Shown: piece after piece, positions 1 to 11,055 of the stretch
Layout: each line of letters opens with the position of its first letter
Numbering within the stretch: position 1 is the stretch's first letter
NCBI RefSeq assembly: GCF_013466605.1
Contig: NZ_CP059162.1
Coordinates: forward strand, 5,642,001 to 5,706,000
DNA: 64,000 nucleotides
Direction: 5' to 3'
Source of the DNA: Pseudomonas chlororaphis subsp. aurantiaca
GTDB lineage: Bacteria; Pseudomonadota; Gammaproteobacteria; Pseudomonadales; Pseudomonadaceae
Program-made: the position numbers and the translations under genes
The notes under the pieces: model-generated
What the model was told of the DNA's origin: nothing
The model's input: the letters and a program-made list of their open reading frames with translations, nothing else
The model's database searches: none

Positions 1-30
1 CTAATTTGATCGAGTATCAGGAACACTTAC

Positions 31-1841
31 ATGATCGCTTGCCTGCGGCTGTTCTCTGCCTTATGCCTTGCTGCCCTCCTGGCAGCTTGCGCCAGCTCGC
101 CCTCCTCCAGCCTTGGCGAACTTCCACGGACCCCGGATGCCAGCATCGAGCAACTGCTCGAACAGGCCGCCAACAGCAAAACACCCGACAAGGCAGCCTT
201 GCTGCGCTTGAGCGCTGCCGACCTGGCCTATCGCCAGGGCAGCGCCGGCCAGGCCGCGCAGATCCTGCAACAAGTGCCGATGGAGCAGCTCAAGGCCGGC
301 CAGCAGGTTTTCGCCAGCACCCTGGCGGCCGAACTGGCCATGACTCGCAACCAGCCAAAGGCGGCCCTGACTGCCCTGAGCCACCCGAGCCTGCAACGCC
401 TGAGCGAACTGCCGGAAGAGCAGCAGATCCGCACCGGCACCGTCCACGCTCGCGCACTCGAGGCCGACGGTCAGGCTCTCGCCGCAGCACGGGAGCGCAT
501 CTTCATTGCACCACTGCTCAAGGACGACGCCGCGAGCAAGAACCATGAAGCCATCTGGGCACTGATTGCCAGCTTGCCGACTGATCAACTGCAAGCCGTC
601 GGCAACGACGACCTCGGCGGCTGGATGAGCCTGGCATTGGCAGTGAAGACTGCCGGTACCCTGGAACAACAGCAGGCCGCCATCGACAACTGGCGCGCAC
701 AGAACCCCAAGCATCCGGCCGCCATTCAACTGCCGCTGCCACTGACCAAACTCAAGGAGCTGGCCAGCCAGCCGCTGTCCAAGATCGCCCTGCTGTTGCC
801 GCAGGACGGCCCGCTGGCTGCGGTCTCCAAGGCCCTGCGCGACGGTTTCATGGCCGCACACTATCAGGCCCAGCAAGCCGGACAGAAACCACCCAGCATC
901 GAGTTCTACGACAGCTCGCGCCTGACTTCGCTGGATGACTTCTATCGCAAGGCCCAGGCAGATGGCGTGCAACTGGTCGTCGGCCCGCTGGAAAAACCGC
1001 TGGTCAAACAGCTCGCCGCACGCCCGCAACTGCCTATCACCACCCTGGCGCTGAACTACAGCGAAGGCGAGCAAGGCCCGGCGCAACTGTTCCAGTTCGG
1101 CCTGGCCGCCGAGGACGAAGCTCGTGAAGTTTCCCGCCGTGCCCGCGCCGACGGCCTGCACCGCGCAGCCGTCCTGGTACCACGTGGAGAATGGGGTGAT
1201 CGTGTGCTCAAGGCTTTCCGTCAGGACTGGGAAAGCAACGGCGGCAGCGTGGTTGGTATCGAACGCGTCGATCAGCCCGTAGCCCTGGCCCAGCAGATTG
1301 CCGACCTGTTCCAACTGCGCCAGAGCGAAGCTCGCGCCAAGAGCCTGCAGAACGCCGCTGGCACTCAGGTGGCCGCACAACCTTCGCGCCGCCAGGACAT
1401 CGAGTTCATTTTCCTGGCATCCACTCCGCAACAGGCACAACAGATCAAGCCGACCCTGAACTTTCAGTACGCCGGCGATGTACCCGTCTATGCCACCTCC
1501 CATGTCTTCAGCGCCAGTGGCGATCAGAACCAGTACAACGACATGAACGGCGTACGCTTCTGTGAAACGCCTTGGCTGCTGGACGCCAATGACCCGCTGC
1601 GCCGGCAGGTCGCCGCGCAGTGGCCACAAGCTGGCGGCAGCCTGGGCCGACTGTATGCGATGGGTGCCGACGCCTACCGCTTGGCGCCACGCCTGGGGCA
1701 ACTCAAGGCACTGCCGGACAGCCGCATCGAAGGCTTGTCGGGCAGCCTGACCATGAGCCCGAGCCAGCGCGTTCAACGCCAGTTGCCGTGGGCCGAGTTC
1801 GTCAGCGGCCAGATCACTCGCCTGCCAGATACCCAGCGTTA

Positions 1842-1842
<1 letters not shown>
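31..1842 (+). CDS. lpoA: LpoA/LppC-family lipoprotein, penicillin-binding protein activator
   Basis: Outer-membrane lipoprotein expected to activate a bifunctional peptidoglycan synthase from the periplasmic face. The 603-residue product starts with a lipoprotein signal (MIACLRLFSALCLAALLAAC) whose lipobox LAAC puts the lipidated Cys at residue 20. A helical TPR-like N-terminal half is followed from about residue 250 (SKIALLLPQDGPLA) by a periplasmic-binding-protein-like LppC domain. The stop codon overlaps the ATG of yraN (TAATG). The order lpoA-yraN-SIS protein-BON lipoprotein is the same as in Escherichia coli, which supports the assignment. Partner synthase and role are inferred from the family. 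Confidence 0.93.
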
Positions 1843-3489
<1,647 letters not shown>

Positions 3490-3511
3490 TGCAGGCGAAA
3501 GGTAGAGGCAC

Positions 3512-3543
3512 AAAAAAGGCGATCCGGATGGATCGCCTTTTTT
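3512..3543. terminator. Bidirectional intrinsic terminator between dolP and sspB
   Basis: The stem GGCGATCC / GGATCGCC, with a tiny loop, is flanked by a run of A on the left and a run of T on the right. It can therefore stop transcription of both convergent genes. Confidence 0.9.
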
Positions 3544-3544
3544 G

Positions 3545-3961
3545 TTACTTCACGACCTTCAGACTCGGTCGACCGCTTGGACGCGGCGGCTCGTTATCCG
3601 GTGGTGGGATATCATCATCCGGCTCGATTTCATCGTCCTCGTCATCCACGGGCGACTCCAGATCGAACACCATACCCTGACCATTCTCCCGGGCGTAAAT
3701 ACCCAGGATCGCCGGCACAGGAACGTACAAGCTATGTGGGACGCCACCAAAGCGCCCCTCGAAAGTCACCACCTCGTTATCCATGTGCAGATGGCGCACG
3801 GCACTCGGCGAAATATTCAGGACGATCTGTCCGTCACTGGCGAAACCCTGAGGCACCTGCACCGCCGGGTATTCGGAATTGACCAGCATATGCGGGGTGC
3901 AATCGTTGTCCACAATCCACTCGTAGAGCGCGCGGACCAGATAAGGTCGACTGGAGTTCAT
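3545..3961 (-). CDS. sspB: ClpXP protease specificity-enhancing factor SspB
   Basis: A 138-residue adaptor that delivers ssrA-tagged peptides from stalled ribosomes to ClpXP. The N-terminal folded domain starts SSRPYLVRALYEWIVDN and includes the LNISPSAV and FGGVP segments of the family. The C-terminal part (about 100-138) is an acidic and proline-rich flexible tail (DDEDDEIEPDDD) ending in a short basic-hydrophobic motif (PSLKVVK) expected to dock on the ClpX N-domain. Immediately downstream of sspA (16-bp gap), the usual sspAB operon. Confidence 0.95.
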   Translation of the reverse strand: MNSSRPYLVRALYEWIVDNDCTPHMLVNSEYPAVQVPQGFASDGQIVLNISPSAVRHLHMDNEVVTFEGRFGGVPHSLYVPVPAILGIYARENGQGMVFDLESPVDDEDDEIEPDDDIPPPDNEPPRPSGRPSLKVVK

Positions 3962-3977
3962 AGCGGCTCCTTAAGCC

Positions 3978-4595
3978 TTAGCGCATGTCGCGTTCGACGC
4001 CAGACAGACTTGCCTGGAACGTCTCACGGGCGAACTGGCGCTCCATGTAATCAAGCAACGGCTTGGCTTGCCGTGGCAATTCAATACCCAGAATCGGTAA
4101 TCTCCAGAGTATTGGTAATAGGCAGCAATCCACCAGACTTTGTTCCTCGCTGAGGAAAAACGGCTTCTCCGCGAACAGCGGCGAAACGCCGGTCAGGCTC
4201 TCGCGCAGCTCTTTACGCGCCTGAGCCCGAGCCGCTTCCTTGGTCCGGGAATCCAGGATCAGGTCCACCAGCCCACACCAGTCACGCTGGATCCGGTGGA
4301 TCAGCAGACGGCTGTTGGCACGCGCCACAGGGTAAACCGGCAGCAGTGGCGGGTGCGGGTAACGCTCATCCAGATATTCCATCACCACGGTCGACTCCCA
4401 CAACGCCAGGTCACGATCGACCAGGGTGGGCAGACTGCCGTAAGGGTTCACTTCGATCAGCTTCGGCGGCTGACGCCCCGCCTCCACACTGATGATCTCG
4501 GCGCTGACACCCTTCTCTGCGAGCACGATACGTACCCGATGGGAATAGTGGTCGGCGGGGTCGGAGTAACAGGCCAACCGATTGGTCACGCCCAT
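3978..4595 (-). CDS. sspA: Stringent starvation protein A, GST-fold RNA polymerase-associated protein
   Basis: A 205-residue glutathione-transferase-fold protein: thioredoxin-like N-terminal domain (residues 7-85, with [13 protein letters not shown] and NPYGSLPTL) and a helical C-terminal domain. SspA binds RNA polymerase and affects stationary-phase and virulence gene expression rather than acting as a GST. Co-transcribed with sspB. Upstream lies the large petC terminator, so it probably has its own promoter in 4596-4640. Confidence 0.94.
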   Translation of the reverse strand: MGVTNRLACYSDPADHYSHRVRIVLAEKGVSAEIISVEAGRQPPKLIEVNPYGSLPTLVDRDLALWESTVVMEYLDERYPHPPLLPVYPVARANSRLLIHRIQRDWCGLVDLILDSRTKEAARAQARKELRESLTGVSPLFAEKPFFLSEEQSLVDCCLLPILWRLPILGIELPRQAKPLLDYMERQFARETFQASLSGVERDMR

Positions 4596-4631
4596 GGCGG
4601 TCCTCCTCGCTTGTTGAAATTATCGGAAGCA

Positions 4632-4719
4632 GAAAAACGAGCGCGCCCAGAGGGCGCCTCCCGTAACGCCTGGATGATCCAGACTCGTTACACCTTCAGA
4701 GACGCCCTTGGGCGCGCAC
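4632..4719 (-). terminator. Long structured terminator downstream of petC
   Basis: Outer arms GCGCGCCC (from 4641) and GGGCGCGC (ending near 4718) pair across a second inner stem GTAACG (4663) / CGTTAC (4690). Read on the minus strand the structure ends in CGTTTTTC, so it fits an intrinsic terminator for the petABC transcript. It is much longer than the other terminators in this window. Confidence 0.7.
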
Positions 4720-4746
4720 GATTAACAGCAATGAATTACAGCTTTA

Positions 4747-5529
4747 TCAATGAACGTCTTTCCAGTATTCGCGCTTGAGCAGATAGGCGAACACGAAGAA
4801 GAAGGCCAGATACAGTAACACATAGGTGCCGATACGTTGATGCTCCAGCTTGACCGGGTTGGCCGAGTAGGCCAGGAAGGTCACCAGATTCTTGACCTTC
4901 TCATTGAACTGCTCTTCGTTGAGCGTGCCGGTTTTTGGCAGCACGGTCAGCTGGTCGCAGGCTTCATGGGTCAAAGCGGTGCCGGTCAGCGGATCGTATT
5001 GCTTCTTGCCGTCTTCGACGATCTGAACCTGCTTGCAACCCACAACCTGGCGGCCTTGCAGGCCGACCAGAACGTTAGGCATGCCCACGTTCGGGAAGAC
5101 CTTGTTGTTTACGCCCCATGGGCGCGCAGGGTCTTCGTAGAAGGAGCGCAGGTAGCCATAGAGCCAGTCGGTACCACGCACACGAGCCACCAGGGTCAGG
5201 TCGGGCGGAGCCGCACCGAACCAGGTCTTGGCGTCAGCCGGCTGCATGCCGATGTTCATGTGATCGCCGATTTTTGCACCGGTGAACACCAGCTTGCTCA
5301 TCATCAGATCGTGAGGAATCCCCAGATCGTCGGCAACGCGCTCATAGCGTTGGAACTTGGCGCTGTGGCAGCCCATGCAGTAGTTGACGAATGTCCGCGC
5401 GCCATCCTGCATGGCGGCCTTGTCGGAGACGTCGATGTCGACTTTTTCCAGCTCGGGACCACCGTGCTCGGCCGCGAAGGACAGTACAGGCATAGCAGCA
5501 AGAATCAGTACAGCAAATAGCTTTTTCAT
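4747..5529 (-). CDS. petC: Cytochrome c1 subunit of the cytochrome bc1 complex
   Basis: A 260-residue cytochrome c1 that passes electrons from the Rieske protein to soluble or membrane cytochrome c. A Sec signal peptide (MKKLFAVLILAAMPVLSFAA) precedes the mature domain. Haem is bound by CMGCH (about residues 53-57), with the axial Met probably in the NVGMPNVL segment. A C-terminal anchor helix (IGTYVLLYLAFFFVFAYLL) precedes the end. The open frame continues upstream into petB, but ATG 5529 follows directly on the petB stop (ATGA overlap) and begins the signal peptide. Confidence 0.96.
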   Translation of the reverse strand: MKKLFAVLILAAMPVLSFAAEHGGPELEKVDIDVSDKAAMQDGARTFVNYCMGCHSAKFQRYERVADDLGIPHDLMMSKLVFTGAKIGDHMNIGMQPADAKTWFGAAPPDLTLVARVRGTDWLYGYLRSFYEDPARPWGVNNKVFPNVGMPNVLVGLQGRQVVGCKQVQIVEDGKKQYDPLTGTALTHEACDQLTVLPKTGTLNEEQFNEKVKNLVTFLAYSANPVKLEHQRIGTYVLLYLAFFFVFAYLLKREYWKDVH

Positions 5530-6740
5530 CAGCCAGTCACCCTTTCCGGAACCGGTTTGGTCTTCTCGAGCCTGGTGTAGAACGGCATCAGAATGAAGTA
5601 GGCGAAGTACAGGAAGGTACATACCTGCGACAGCAGCGTACGACCTGGAGTCGGAGCCAGGACGCCCAGGATCCCCAGGATCACGAACGAGATGCAGAAC
5701 ACCACCAGCCAGATCTTGCTCAGCCAACCCTTGTAGCGCATGGATTTGACCGGGCTGCGGTCAAGCCATGGCAGCACGAACAGCACAGCGATCGCCGCGC
5801 CCATCGCAATCACACCCAAGAGCTTGTCCGGAACCGCACGCAAAATCGCGTAGAACGGGGTGAAATACCAAACCGGGGCGATATGCTCAGGCGTCTTGAA
5901 CGGATTGGCCTGTTCGAAGTTCGGCTTCTCGAGGAAATAACCACCCATTTCCGGGAAGAAGAACACGATCGAACAGAAGATGAACAGGAACACCACCACA
6001 CCGACGATGTCTTTCACGGTGTAGTACGGATGGAAAGCGATGCCATCCAGCGGTACGCCGTTTTCGTCTTTGTGCTTCTTGATGTCCACACCATCCGGGT
6101 TGTTCGAACCCACTTCGTGCAGCGCCAGGATGTGCAGTACCACCAGACCGAGAATCACGATCGGCAGGGCCACTACGTGCAAGGCGAAGAAGCGGTTCAG
6201 GGTGATGCCGGAAATCAGGTAGTCACCACGAATCCACTGGGTCAGGTCGTTACCGATGACCGGGATCGCACCAAACAGCGAGATGATCACCTGGGCGCCC
6301 CAGTAGGACATTTGCCCCCAAGGCAGCAGGTAGCCCATGAAGGCCTCGGCCATCAGCGCCAGGTAGATCAGCATGCCGAACAGCCACACCAGCTCACGCG
6401 GCTTCTGGTAGGAACCGTAGAGCAGGCCACGGAACATGTGCAGATAGACCACGATGAAGAACGCCGAAGCACCAGTGGAGTGCAGCAGACGCAGGATCGA
6501 GCCGTACTCGACGTCGCGCATGATGTATTCGACGGAAGCGAAAGCTTCTTCTGCCGACGGGGTGTAGCTCATGGTCAGCCAGACACCGGTGACGATCTGG
6601 TTAACCAGAACCAGCAGAGCCAGGGAACCAAAGAAATAGAAGAAGTTGAAGTTCTTCGGGGCGTAATACTTGCTGAGATGGTCTTCCCACATTTTGGTTG
6701 CGGGGAAGCGCGCATCGACCCAATCCATGAACTTGCTCAT
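5529..6740 (-). CDS. petB: Cytochrome b subunit of the cytochrome bc1 complex
   Basis: A 403-residue integral membrane subunit that carries hemes bL and bH and the Qo and Qi quinone sites. Visible marks are the paired histidines in the LLHSTGASAFF and VYLHMFRG helices, LHVVALP and VLHILALHEVG, and the Qo-site PEW-loop variant PVWYF after KTPEHIA. Eight membrane helices are predicted from hydrophobic runs. Start at ATG 6740 (MSKFMDW) overlaps the petA stop by 4 bp; a GTG one codon earlier is less likely. Confidence 0.96.
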   Translation of the reverse strand: MSKFMDWVDARFPATKMWEDHLSKYYAPKNFNFFYFFGSLALLVLVNQIVTGVWLTMSYTPSAEEAFASVEYIMRDVEYGSILRLLHSTGASAFFIVVYLHMFRGLLYGSYQKPRELVWLFGMLIYLALMAEAFMGYLLPWGQMSYWGAQVIISLFGAIPVIGNDLTQWIRGDYLISGITLNRFFALHVVALPIVILGLVVLHILALHEVGSNNPDGVDIKKHKDENGVPLDGIAFHPYYTVKDIVGVVVFLFIFCSIVFFFPEMGGYFLEKPNFEQANPFKTPEHIAPVWYFTPFYAILRAVPDKLLGVIAMGAAIAVLFVLPWLDRSPVKSMRYKGWLSKIWLVVFCISFVILGILGVLAPTPGRTLLSQVCTFLYFAYFILMPFYTRLEKTKPVPERVTG

Positions 6741-7333
6741 CACGCTTTCTCCGTATCGACGCCGATGACAATAAGGTCGTCCGACTCATAGGAATGCGGG
6801 GGTACTGGCAGGTTCAAAGGCGCGGGTTGCGACTTGTAGACGCGGCCAGCCAGATCGTAGTGGGAACCGTGGCAAGGGCAGAAATAGCCACCTACCCAAT
6901 CCTTGCCCAGATCCGCAGGCGCCACTTCAGGGCGGAAAGTCGGCGAGCAACCCAGGTGGGTGCAGATACCGATCAGCAGCAGAATCTCTGGCTTGATCGA
7001 ACGCACTTGCGGGTCGACGTAGGTTGGTTGGACAGAGTTCTTGGAGTCGGGGTCGGAAAGTTGACCCTCGATCTTTTTGAGATTCCCCAGGATTTCCTGT
7101 GTACGGCGGACGATGAATACCGGCTGACCACGCCACTCAGCAATCATCTGCTGACCTGGGTCGATCTTGCTGATATTCACTTTCACCGGTGCCCCTGCAG
7201 CTTTCGCCTTGGCACTGGGAAACCATGACCCCACGAACGGGACCGCAGCCCCCACCGCTCCTGCAGCACCCACCACGGATGTGGCTGCTACAAGGAAGCG
7301 ACGCCGGCCTGCATTCACGCCGTCATTGCTCAT
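6740..7333 (-). CDS. petA: Ubiquinol-cytochrome c reductase Rieske iron-sulfur subunit
   Basis: A 197-residue Rieske protein, first gene of petABC. An N-terminal twin-arginine-type signal (GRRRFLVAATS) doubles as the single membrane anchor, followed by an Ala/Gly hinge. The [2Fe-2S] cluster motifs CTHLGC and CPCHGSH are intact, giving two Cys and two His ligands plus the disulfide cysteines. The protein oxidises ubiquinol at the Qo site and hands electrons to cytochrome c1. Confidence 0.96.
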   Translation of the reverse strand: MSNDGVNAGRRRFLVAATSVVGAAGAVGAAVPFVGSWFPSAKAKAAGAPVKVNISKIDPGQQMIAEWRGQPVFIVRRTQEILGNLKKIEGQLSDPDSKNSVQPTYVDPQVRSIKPEILLLIGICTHLGCSPTFRPEVAPADLGKDWVGGYFCPCHGSHYDLAGRVYKSQPAPLNLPVPPHSYESDDLIVIGVDTEKA

Positions 7334-7479
7334 TCAGTCCTCTCCCATCAGCTTTGTGGCCTGTTAAACCAGGCATCTACTAAGTAAAAATCTGAACTTA
7401 TAAAAATTTTGCCGAATGGTAATGAAAAGCCCCTACTCTGACAAGGTAATTACCAACTTGGCCCTGCCCCAAGCCCTGT

Positions 7480-7506
7480 AGTATAGGGGCTCTGCAGATG
7501 TGGCAA
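7480..7506 (-). promoter_or_regulatory. Candidate petABC promoter
   Basis: On the minus strand TTGCCA (7506-7501) precedes TATACT (7485-7480) with a 15-bp spacer, about 150 bp upstream of petA. The -10 is good, but the spacer is short, so this is only a candidate. Confidence 0.35.
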
Positions 7507-7533
7507 GTTGTCACACTGTAAAATAGTCACCCA

Positions 7534-7573
7534 TAAAAAAACGCCCAGCTCCGCGAGGAGACTGGGCGTTCTT
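7534..7573 (-). terminator. Intrinsic terminator downstream of rpsI
   Basis: Stem ACGCCCAG (7541-7548) / CTGGGCGT (7562-7569), followed on the minus strand by seven T residues. It ends the rplM-rpsI transcript. Confidence 0.9.
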
Positions 7574-7590
7574 TTGAACGCGAAAGCGAA

Positions 7591-7983
7591 TTAACGCTTC
7601 GAGTACTGCGGACGCTTACGCGCCTTACGCAGACCAACTTTCTTACGTTCAACTTCACGTGCGTCACGGGTTACGAAACCGGCTTTACGCAGAGCACTGC
7701 GCAGAGTTTCGTCGTAATCCATCAGAGCGCGAGTGATGCCGTGGCGGATTGCACCAGCTTGGCCACTCACACCACCGCCGATAACGGTGACGTAGATGTC
7801 GAACTTCTCGACGGTCTCGGTCAGTTCCAGCGGCTGACGAACTACCATGCGAGCAGTTTCGCGACCGAAGAAGTTATCCAGGGAGCGGTTGTTGATGGAG
7901 ATGTTACCAGTGCCCGGACGCAGGAAAACGCGTGCGGTTGCAGTCTTGCGACGGCCAGTGCCGTAATTTTGAGTCGCCGACAT
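7591..7983 (-). CDS. rpsI: 30S ribosomal protein S9
   Basis: A 130-residue S9 with the family start [15 protein letters not shown], the central [15 protein letters not shown] motif and the basic C-terminal tail ending QYSKR that reaches the ribosomal P site. Lies 14 bp downstream of rplM in the conserved L13-S9 operon. Confidence 0.98.
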   Translation of the reverse strand: MSATQNYGTGRRKTATARVFLRPGTGNISINNRSLDNFFGRETARMVVRQPLELTETVEKFDIYVTVIGGGVSGQAGAIRHGITRALMDYDETLRSALRKAGFVTRDAREVERKKVGLRKARKRPQYSKR

Positions 7984-7997
7984 AATGAACTATTCCG

Positions 7998-8426
7998 TTA
8001 AATCTTCAGTTCTTGGGGCTGCTGAGCAGTATGAGGGTGTGCAGCGCCCGCATAGACTTTCAGCTTACGGTACATGTCGCGACCCAGCGGGTTCTTAGGC
8101 AGCATGCCTTTTACCGCGGTCTCGATCACGCGCTCAGGGGCCTTGGCGATCAGCTTTTCAAAGTTGATCGACTTGATGCCGCCCGGGAAACCGGAGTGGG
8201 AGTAGTACATTTTGTCAGTGGTTTTAGCGCCAGTAACACGTACTTGCTCAGCGTTGATCACGACGATGTAGTCACCGGTGTCGACGTGAGGGGTGTACTC
8301 AGGCTTGTGCTTGCCACGCAGACGGCTCGCGATTTCGGTGGCCAGACGACCCAGGGTCTGACCAGCAGCGTCGACGACAAACCAGTCGCGCTTAACTGTT
8401 TCCGGTTTAGCAGTAAAAGTTTTCAT
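7998..8426 (-). CDS. rplM: 50S ribosomal protein L13
   Basis: A 142-residue L13, an early-assembling large-subunit protein. Recognised by [20 protein letters not shown] at the start and by the [22 protein letters not shown] and [10 protein letters not shown] motifs. First gene of the rplM-rpsI operon. Confidence 0.98.
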   Translation of the reverse strand: MKTFTAKPETVKRDWFVVDAAGQTLGRLATEIASRLRGKHKPEYTPHVDTGDYIVVINAEQVRVTGAKTTDKMYYSHSGFPGGIKSINFEKLIAKAPERVIETAVKGMLPKNPLGRDMYRKLKVYAGAAHPHTAQQPQELKI

Positions 8427-8472
8427 TCTTTATAGCCTCAGGGGCCGCCCTGTAAATTAGACGGCGGATCTT

Positions 8473-8501
8473 ACTGAATAGTGCGTACTTTGACAAGTCA
8501 A
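8473..8501 (-). promoter_or_regulatory. Candidate rplM promoter
   Basis: On the minus strand TTGACT (8501-8496) lies 17 bp before TTCAGT, or 15 bp before TATTCA, about 50-75 bp upstream of rplM. The -35 is near consensus; the -10 is ambiguous. Confidence 0.35.
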
Positions 8502-8672
8502 AGGCAGCCGGATACAGACGCTATCGGGGGCTCGGGTCAGCGCGTCCGTTATACGGCAAGATTCTTCGGCAGGCGGCGCATCACTTCCACTGCAGAAAGA
8601 GCTGCGGAATTATGCAGATTGCGAAAAAAAATTCAACCTGCTTTTATGATTGTTTTGCCGAAGGAGCACCCG

Positions 8673-9710
8673 ATGGACTATCGCCAGCTAGGCCGGACCG
8701 ACCTGAACGTGAGTGCAATCTGCCTGGGAACCATGACCTGGGGCGAGCAAAACAGCGAGTCCGAGGCCTTCGCCCAGATCGAACGGGCCAAGGCTGCGGG
8801 GATCAATTTCATCGACACCGCCGAGATGTACCCGGTGCCGCCAAAGGCCGAAACCTACGCTACCACCGAGCGCTACATCGGTAACTGGTTCAAGGCTCGC
8901 GGCGATCGCGCCGACTGGATCCTGGCCAGCAAGATCGCCGGCCCTGGCAATACCATCGACTACATCCGCGACAAGCAGCTCAAACACAACCGCAAGCACA
9001 TAGCCCAAGCCGTGGACGCCAGCCTCAAGCGCCTGCAAGCCGACTGGATCGACCTCTACCAGTTGCACTGGCCGGAGCGCAGCACCAACTTCTTCGGCCA
9101 ACTGGGCTACAAGCACAAGGAAGAAGACTTCACCCCGCTGGAGGAAACCCTCGAAGCCCTGGACGAGCAGGTCAAGGCCGGCAAGATCCGCCACATCGGC
9201 CTGTCCAACGAAACGCCCTGGGGCACCATGAAGTTCCTGGCCCTGGCCGAGAGCCGCGGCTGGCCACGGGCGGTATCGATCCAGAACCCGTACAACCTGC
9301 TCAACCGCAGCTTTGAAGTGGGCCTGGCGGAAATCGCCATTCGCGAACAATGTGGATTGCTGGCCTATTCGCCCCTGGCGTTCGGCTTCCTCTCCGGCAA
9401 ATACGAAGGTGGCGCGCGCCCGGCCAAAGGCCGCCTGAGCCTGTACAGCCGCTTCAGTCGCTACTTCAATCCGCAATCGGAAGCCGCCTGCAGCCGTTAT
9501 GTCGCCCTGGCCCGCGAGCACGGCCTGGACCCGGCGCAAATGGCCCTGGCATTCGTCACCCAGCAACCGTTCGTCACCAGCAATATCATCGGCGCGACCA
9601 CCCTTGAGCAGCTGGACAGCAACATCGCCAGTCTTGAGTTGAAGCTGTCGAATGAGGTGCTGGCCGGCATCGAGGCGATCCACAAGGACCACCCGAACCC
9701 GGCGCCGTAA
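8673..9710 (+). CDS. NADP(H)-dependent aldo/keto reductase, Tas-like
   Basis: A 345-residue TIM-barrel oxidoreductase. Catalytic tetrad residues are visible: Asp in NFIDTAEMYP, Tyr of that same segment, Lys in ILASKIAG and His in YQLHWP. The C-terminal IIGATTLEQLDSNI segment binds the cofactor phosphate. Overall it resembles E. coli Tas; the substrate cannot be told. Start at ATG 8673 follows AAGGAG at 8661-8666; upstream in-frame codons from 8481 lack such a site. Divergent from rplM. Confidence 0.9.
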   Translation: MDYRQLGRTDLNVSAICLGTMTWGEQNSESEAFAQIERAKAAGINFIDTAEMYPVPPKAETYATTERYIGNWFKARGDRADWILASKIAGPGNTIDYIRDKQLKHNRKHIAQAVDASLKRLQADWIDLYQLHWPERSTNFFGQLGYKHKEEDFTPLEETLEALDEQVKAGKIRHIGLSNETPWGTMKFLALAESRGWPRAVSIQNPYNLLNRSFEVGLAEIAIREQCGLLAYSPLAFGFLSGKYEGGARPAKGRLSLYSRFSRYFNPQSEAACSRYVALAREHGLDPAQMALAFVTQQPFVTSNIIGATTLEQLDSNIASLELKLSNEVLAGIEAIHKDHPNPAP

Positions 9711-9724
9711 CCTGCCCTACCGCA

Positions 9725-9757
9725 TAGAAGCGAGCTGGCCCGCCAAGCTCGCCTCTA
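9725..9757. repeat. Short REP-like hairpin between convergent genes
   Basis: Arms TAGAAGCGAGCT (9725) and AGCTCGCCTCTA (ending 9757) form an imperfect hairpin of the kind common between convergent Pseudomonas genes. There is no T-run, so it may limit read-through without being a classical terminator. Confidence 0.5.
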
Positions 9758-9773
9758 CGCGGGAGACAACGCG

Positions 9774-10910
9774 CTACAGGGAACGCGCGATGATTTCCTT
9801 CATGATCTCGTTGGTCCCGGCATAGATGCGCTGCACGCGCGCATCCGCCCAAGCCCGGGCCACCGGGTACTCCCACATGAAGCCGTAACCGCCGTGCAAC
9901 TGCACGCACTCGTCGAGCACCTTGCACTGCAAGTCCGTGCCCCAGTACTTGGCCATGGCGGCGGTCGGCACGTCGAGCTTGCCTTGCAGGTGCAATTCCA
10001 GGCAGCGATCGACGAACACCCGACCGATCTGGATCTCGGTGGCCATCTCCGCCAGCTTGAAGCGGGTGTTCTGGAAGTCGGCGATCGATTTGCCGAAGGC
10101 CTTGCGCTCGCGGGTGTATTCCAGGGTCCACTGCAATGCCGCCTCGGCTGACGCCAGGCCACCCACCGCCACCGTCAGGCGCTCCTGCGGCAGCTCCTGC
10201 ATCAGATAGGCAAAGCCCATCCCGGCCTGCCCCAGCAGGTTTTCCTTGGGTACGCGGACATCCTGAAAGAACAGCTCGGAAGTGTCCTGGGCCTTCATGC
10301 CGACCTTTTCCAGGCGCTTGCCCTTGGAGAAACCGGGCGTATCCGCCTCCACCAGGAACAGACTGGTGCCCTTGGCGCCAGCCTTGGGATCGGTCTTGGC
10401 CACGACAATCACCAGATCGGCCAGATAGCCGTTGGTGATAAAGGTCTTCGAGCCATTGATCACATAGTCGTCACCGTCCAGCACCGCGGTGGTCTTGACC
10501 CCCTGCAAGTCGGAACCGGCGCCAGGCTCGGTCATGGCAATGGCCGTGACCATCTCGCCGGATACCAGTTTCGGCAGGTACTTGTGCTTCAGCGCCTCGC
10601 TGCCGTAATGCAGGATGTAGGGCGCAACGATATCGGAATGCAGGGAGAAGCCGATGCCGGTCAGGCCGAGACGCCCCACTTCCTCGATCACCACCGCGCT
10701 ATAGAGAAAGTCAGCCCCCAGCCCACCGTACTCCTCGGGGAGATGGGAGCAGAGCATGCCCGCCTCACCGGCCTTGTTCCACAAGGCGCGGTCGATGTAA
10801 CCCTGTTTTTCCCATTGCCCATGGAACGGCACGGCCTCCTTTTCCAGGAAGGTACGCACGCTGTCACGAAAGAGTTCGTGCTCGGAGCTGAACAAGGTTC
10901 TGGGGATCAT
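9774..10910 (-). CDS. Acyl-CoA dehydrogenase
   Basis: A 378-residue FAD-dependent acyl-CoA dehydrogenase, family length. Order is N-terminal helical domain (LFSSEHELFRDSVRTFLEKE), middle beta domain with AMTEPGAGSDLQG and FITNG signatures, and C-terminal helical domain with QLHGGYGFMWEYPVAR, including the usual catalytic-region GGYGF motif. It probably forms the alpha,beta double bond of a medium/long or branched acyl-CoA; chain specificity is not readable. Start at ATG 10910 (MIPRTLF) fits homologues; the frame opens further upstream. Divergent from the AraC/PfpI regulator at 11056, which may control it. Confidence 0.92.
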   Translation of the reverse strand: MIPRTLFSSEHELFRDSVRTFLEKEAVPFHGQWEKQGYIDRALWNKAGEAGMLCSHLPEEYGGLGADFLYSAVVIEEVGRLGLTGIGFSLHSDIVAPYILHYGSEALKHKYLPKLVSGEMVTAIAMTEPGAGSDLQGVKTTAVLDGDDYVINGSKTFITNGYLADLVIVVAKTDPKAGAKGTSLFLVEADTPGFSKGKRLEKVGMKAQDTSELFFQDVRVPKENLLGQAGMGFAYLMQELPQERLTVAVGGLASAEAALQWTLEYTRERKAFGKSIADFQNTRFKLAEMATEIQIGRVFVDRCLELHLQGKLDVPTAAMAKYWGTDLQCKVLDECVQLHGGYGFMWEYPVARAWADARVQRIYAGTNEIMKEIIARSL

Positions 10911-11055
10911 GGGGCCACCTGTCGTTATTGTTAGCCGGGATTGGCCCACAGAGCCTAAGCCCGCGCGTACGACACAGGACACTGGACACATCCGACAAAA
11001 AATAAGACGATCCAGCCGTCTGGTGACCACTTTCCCCTATAAGAACAATTGAATT

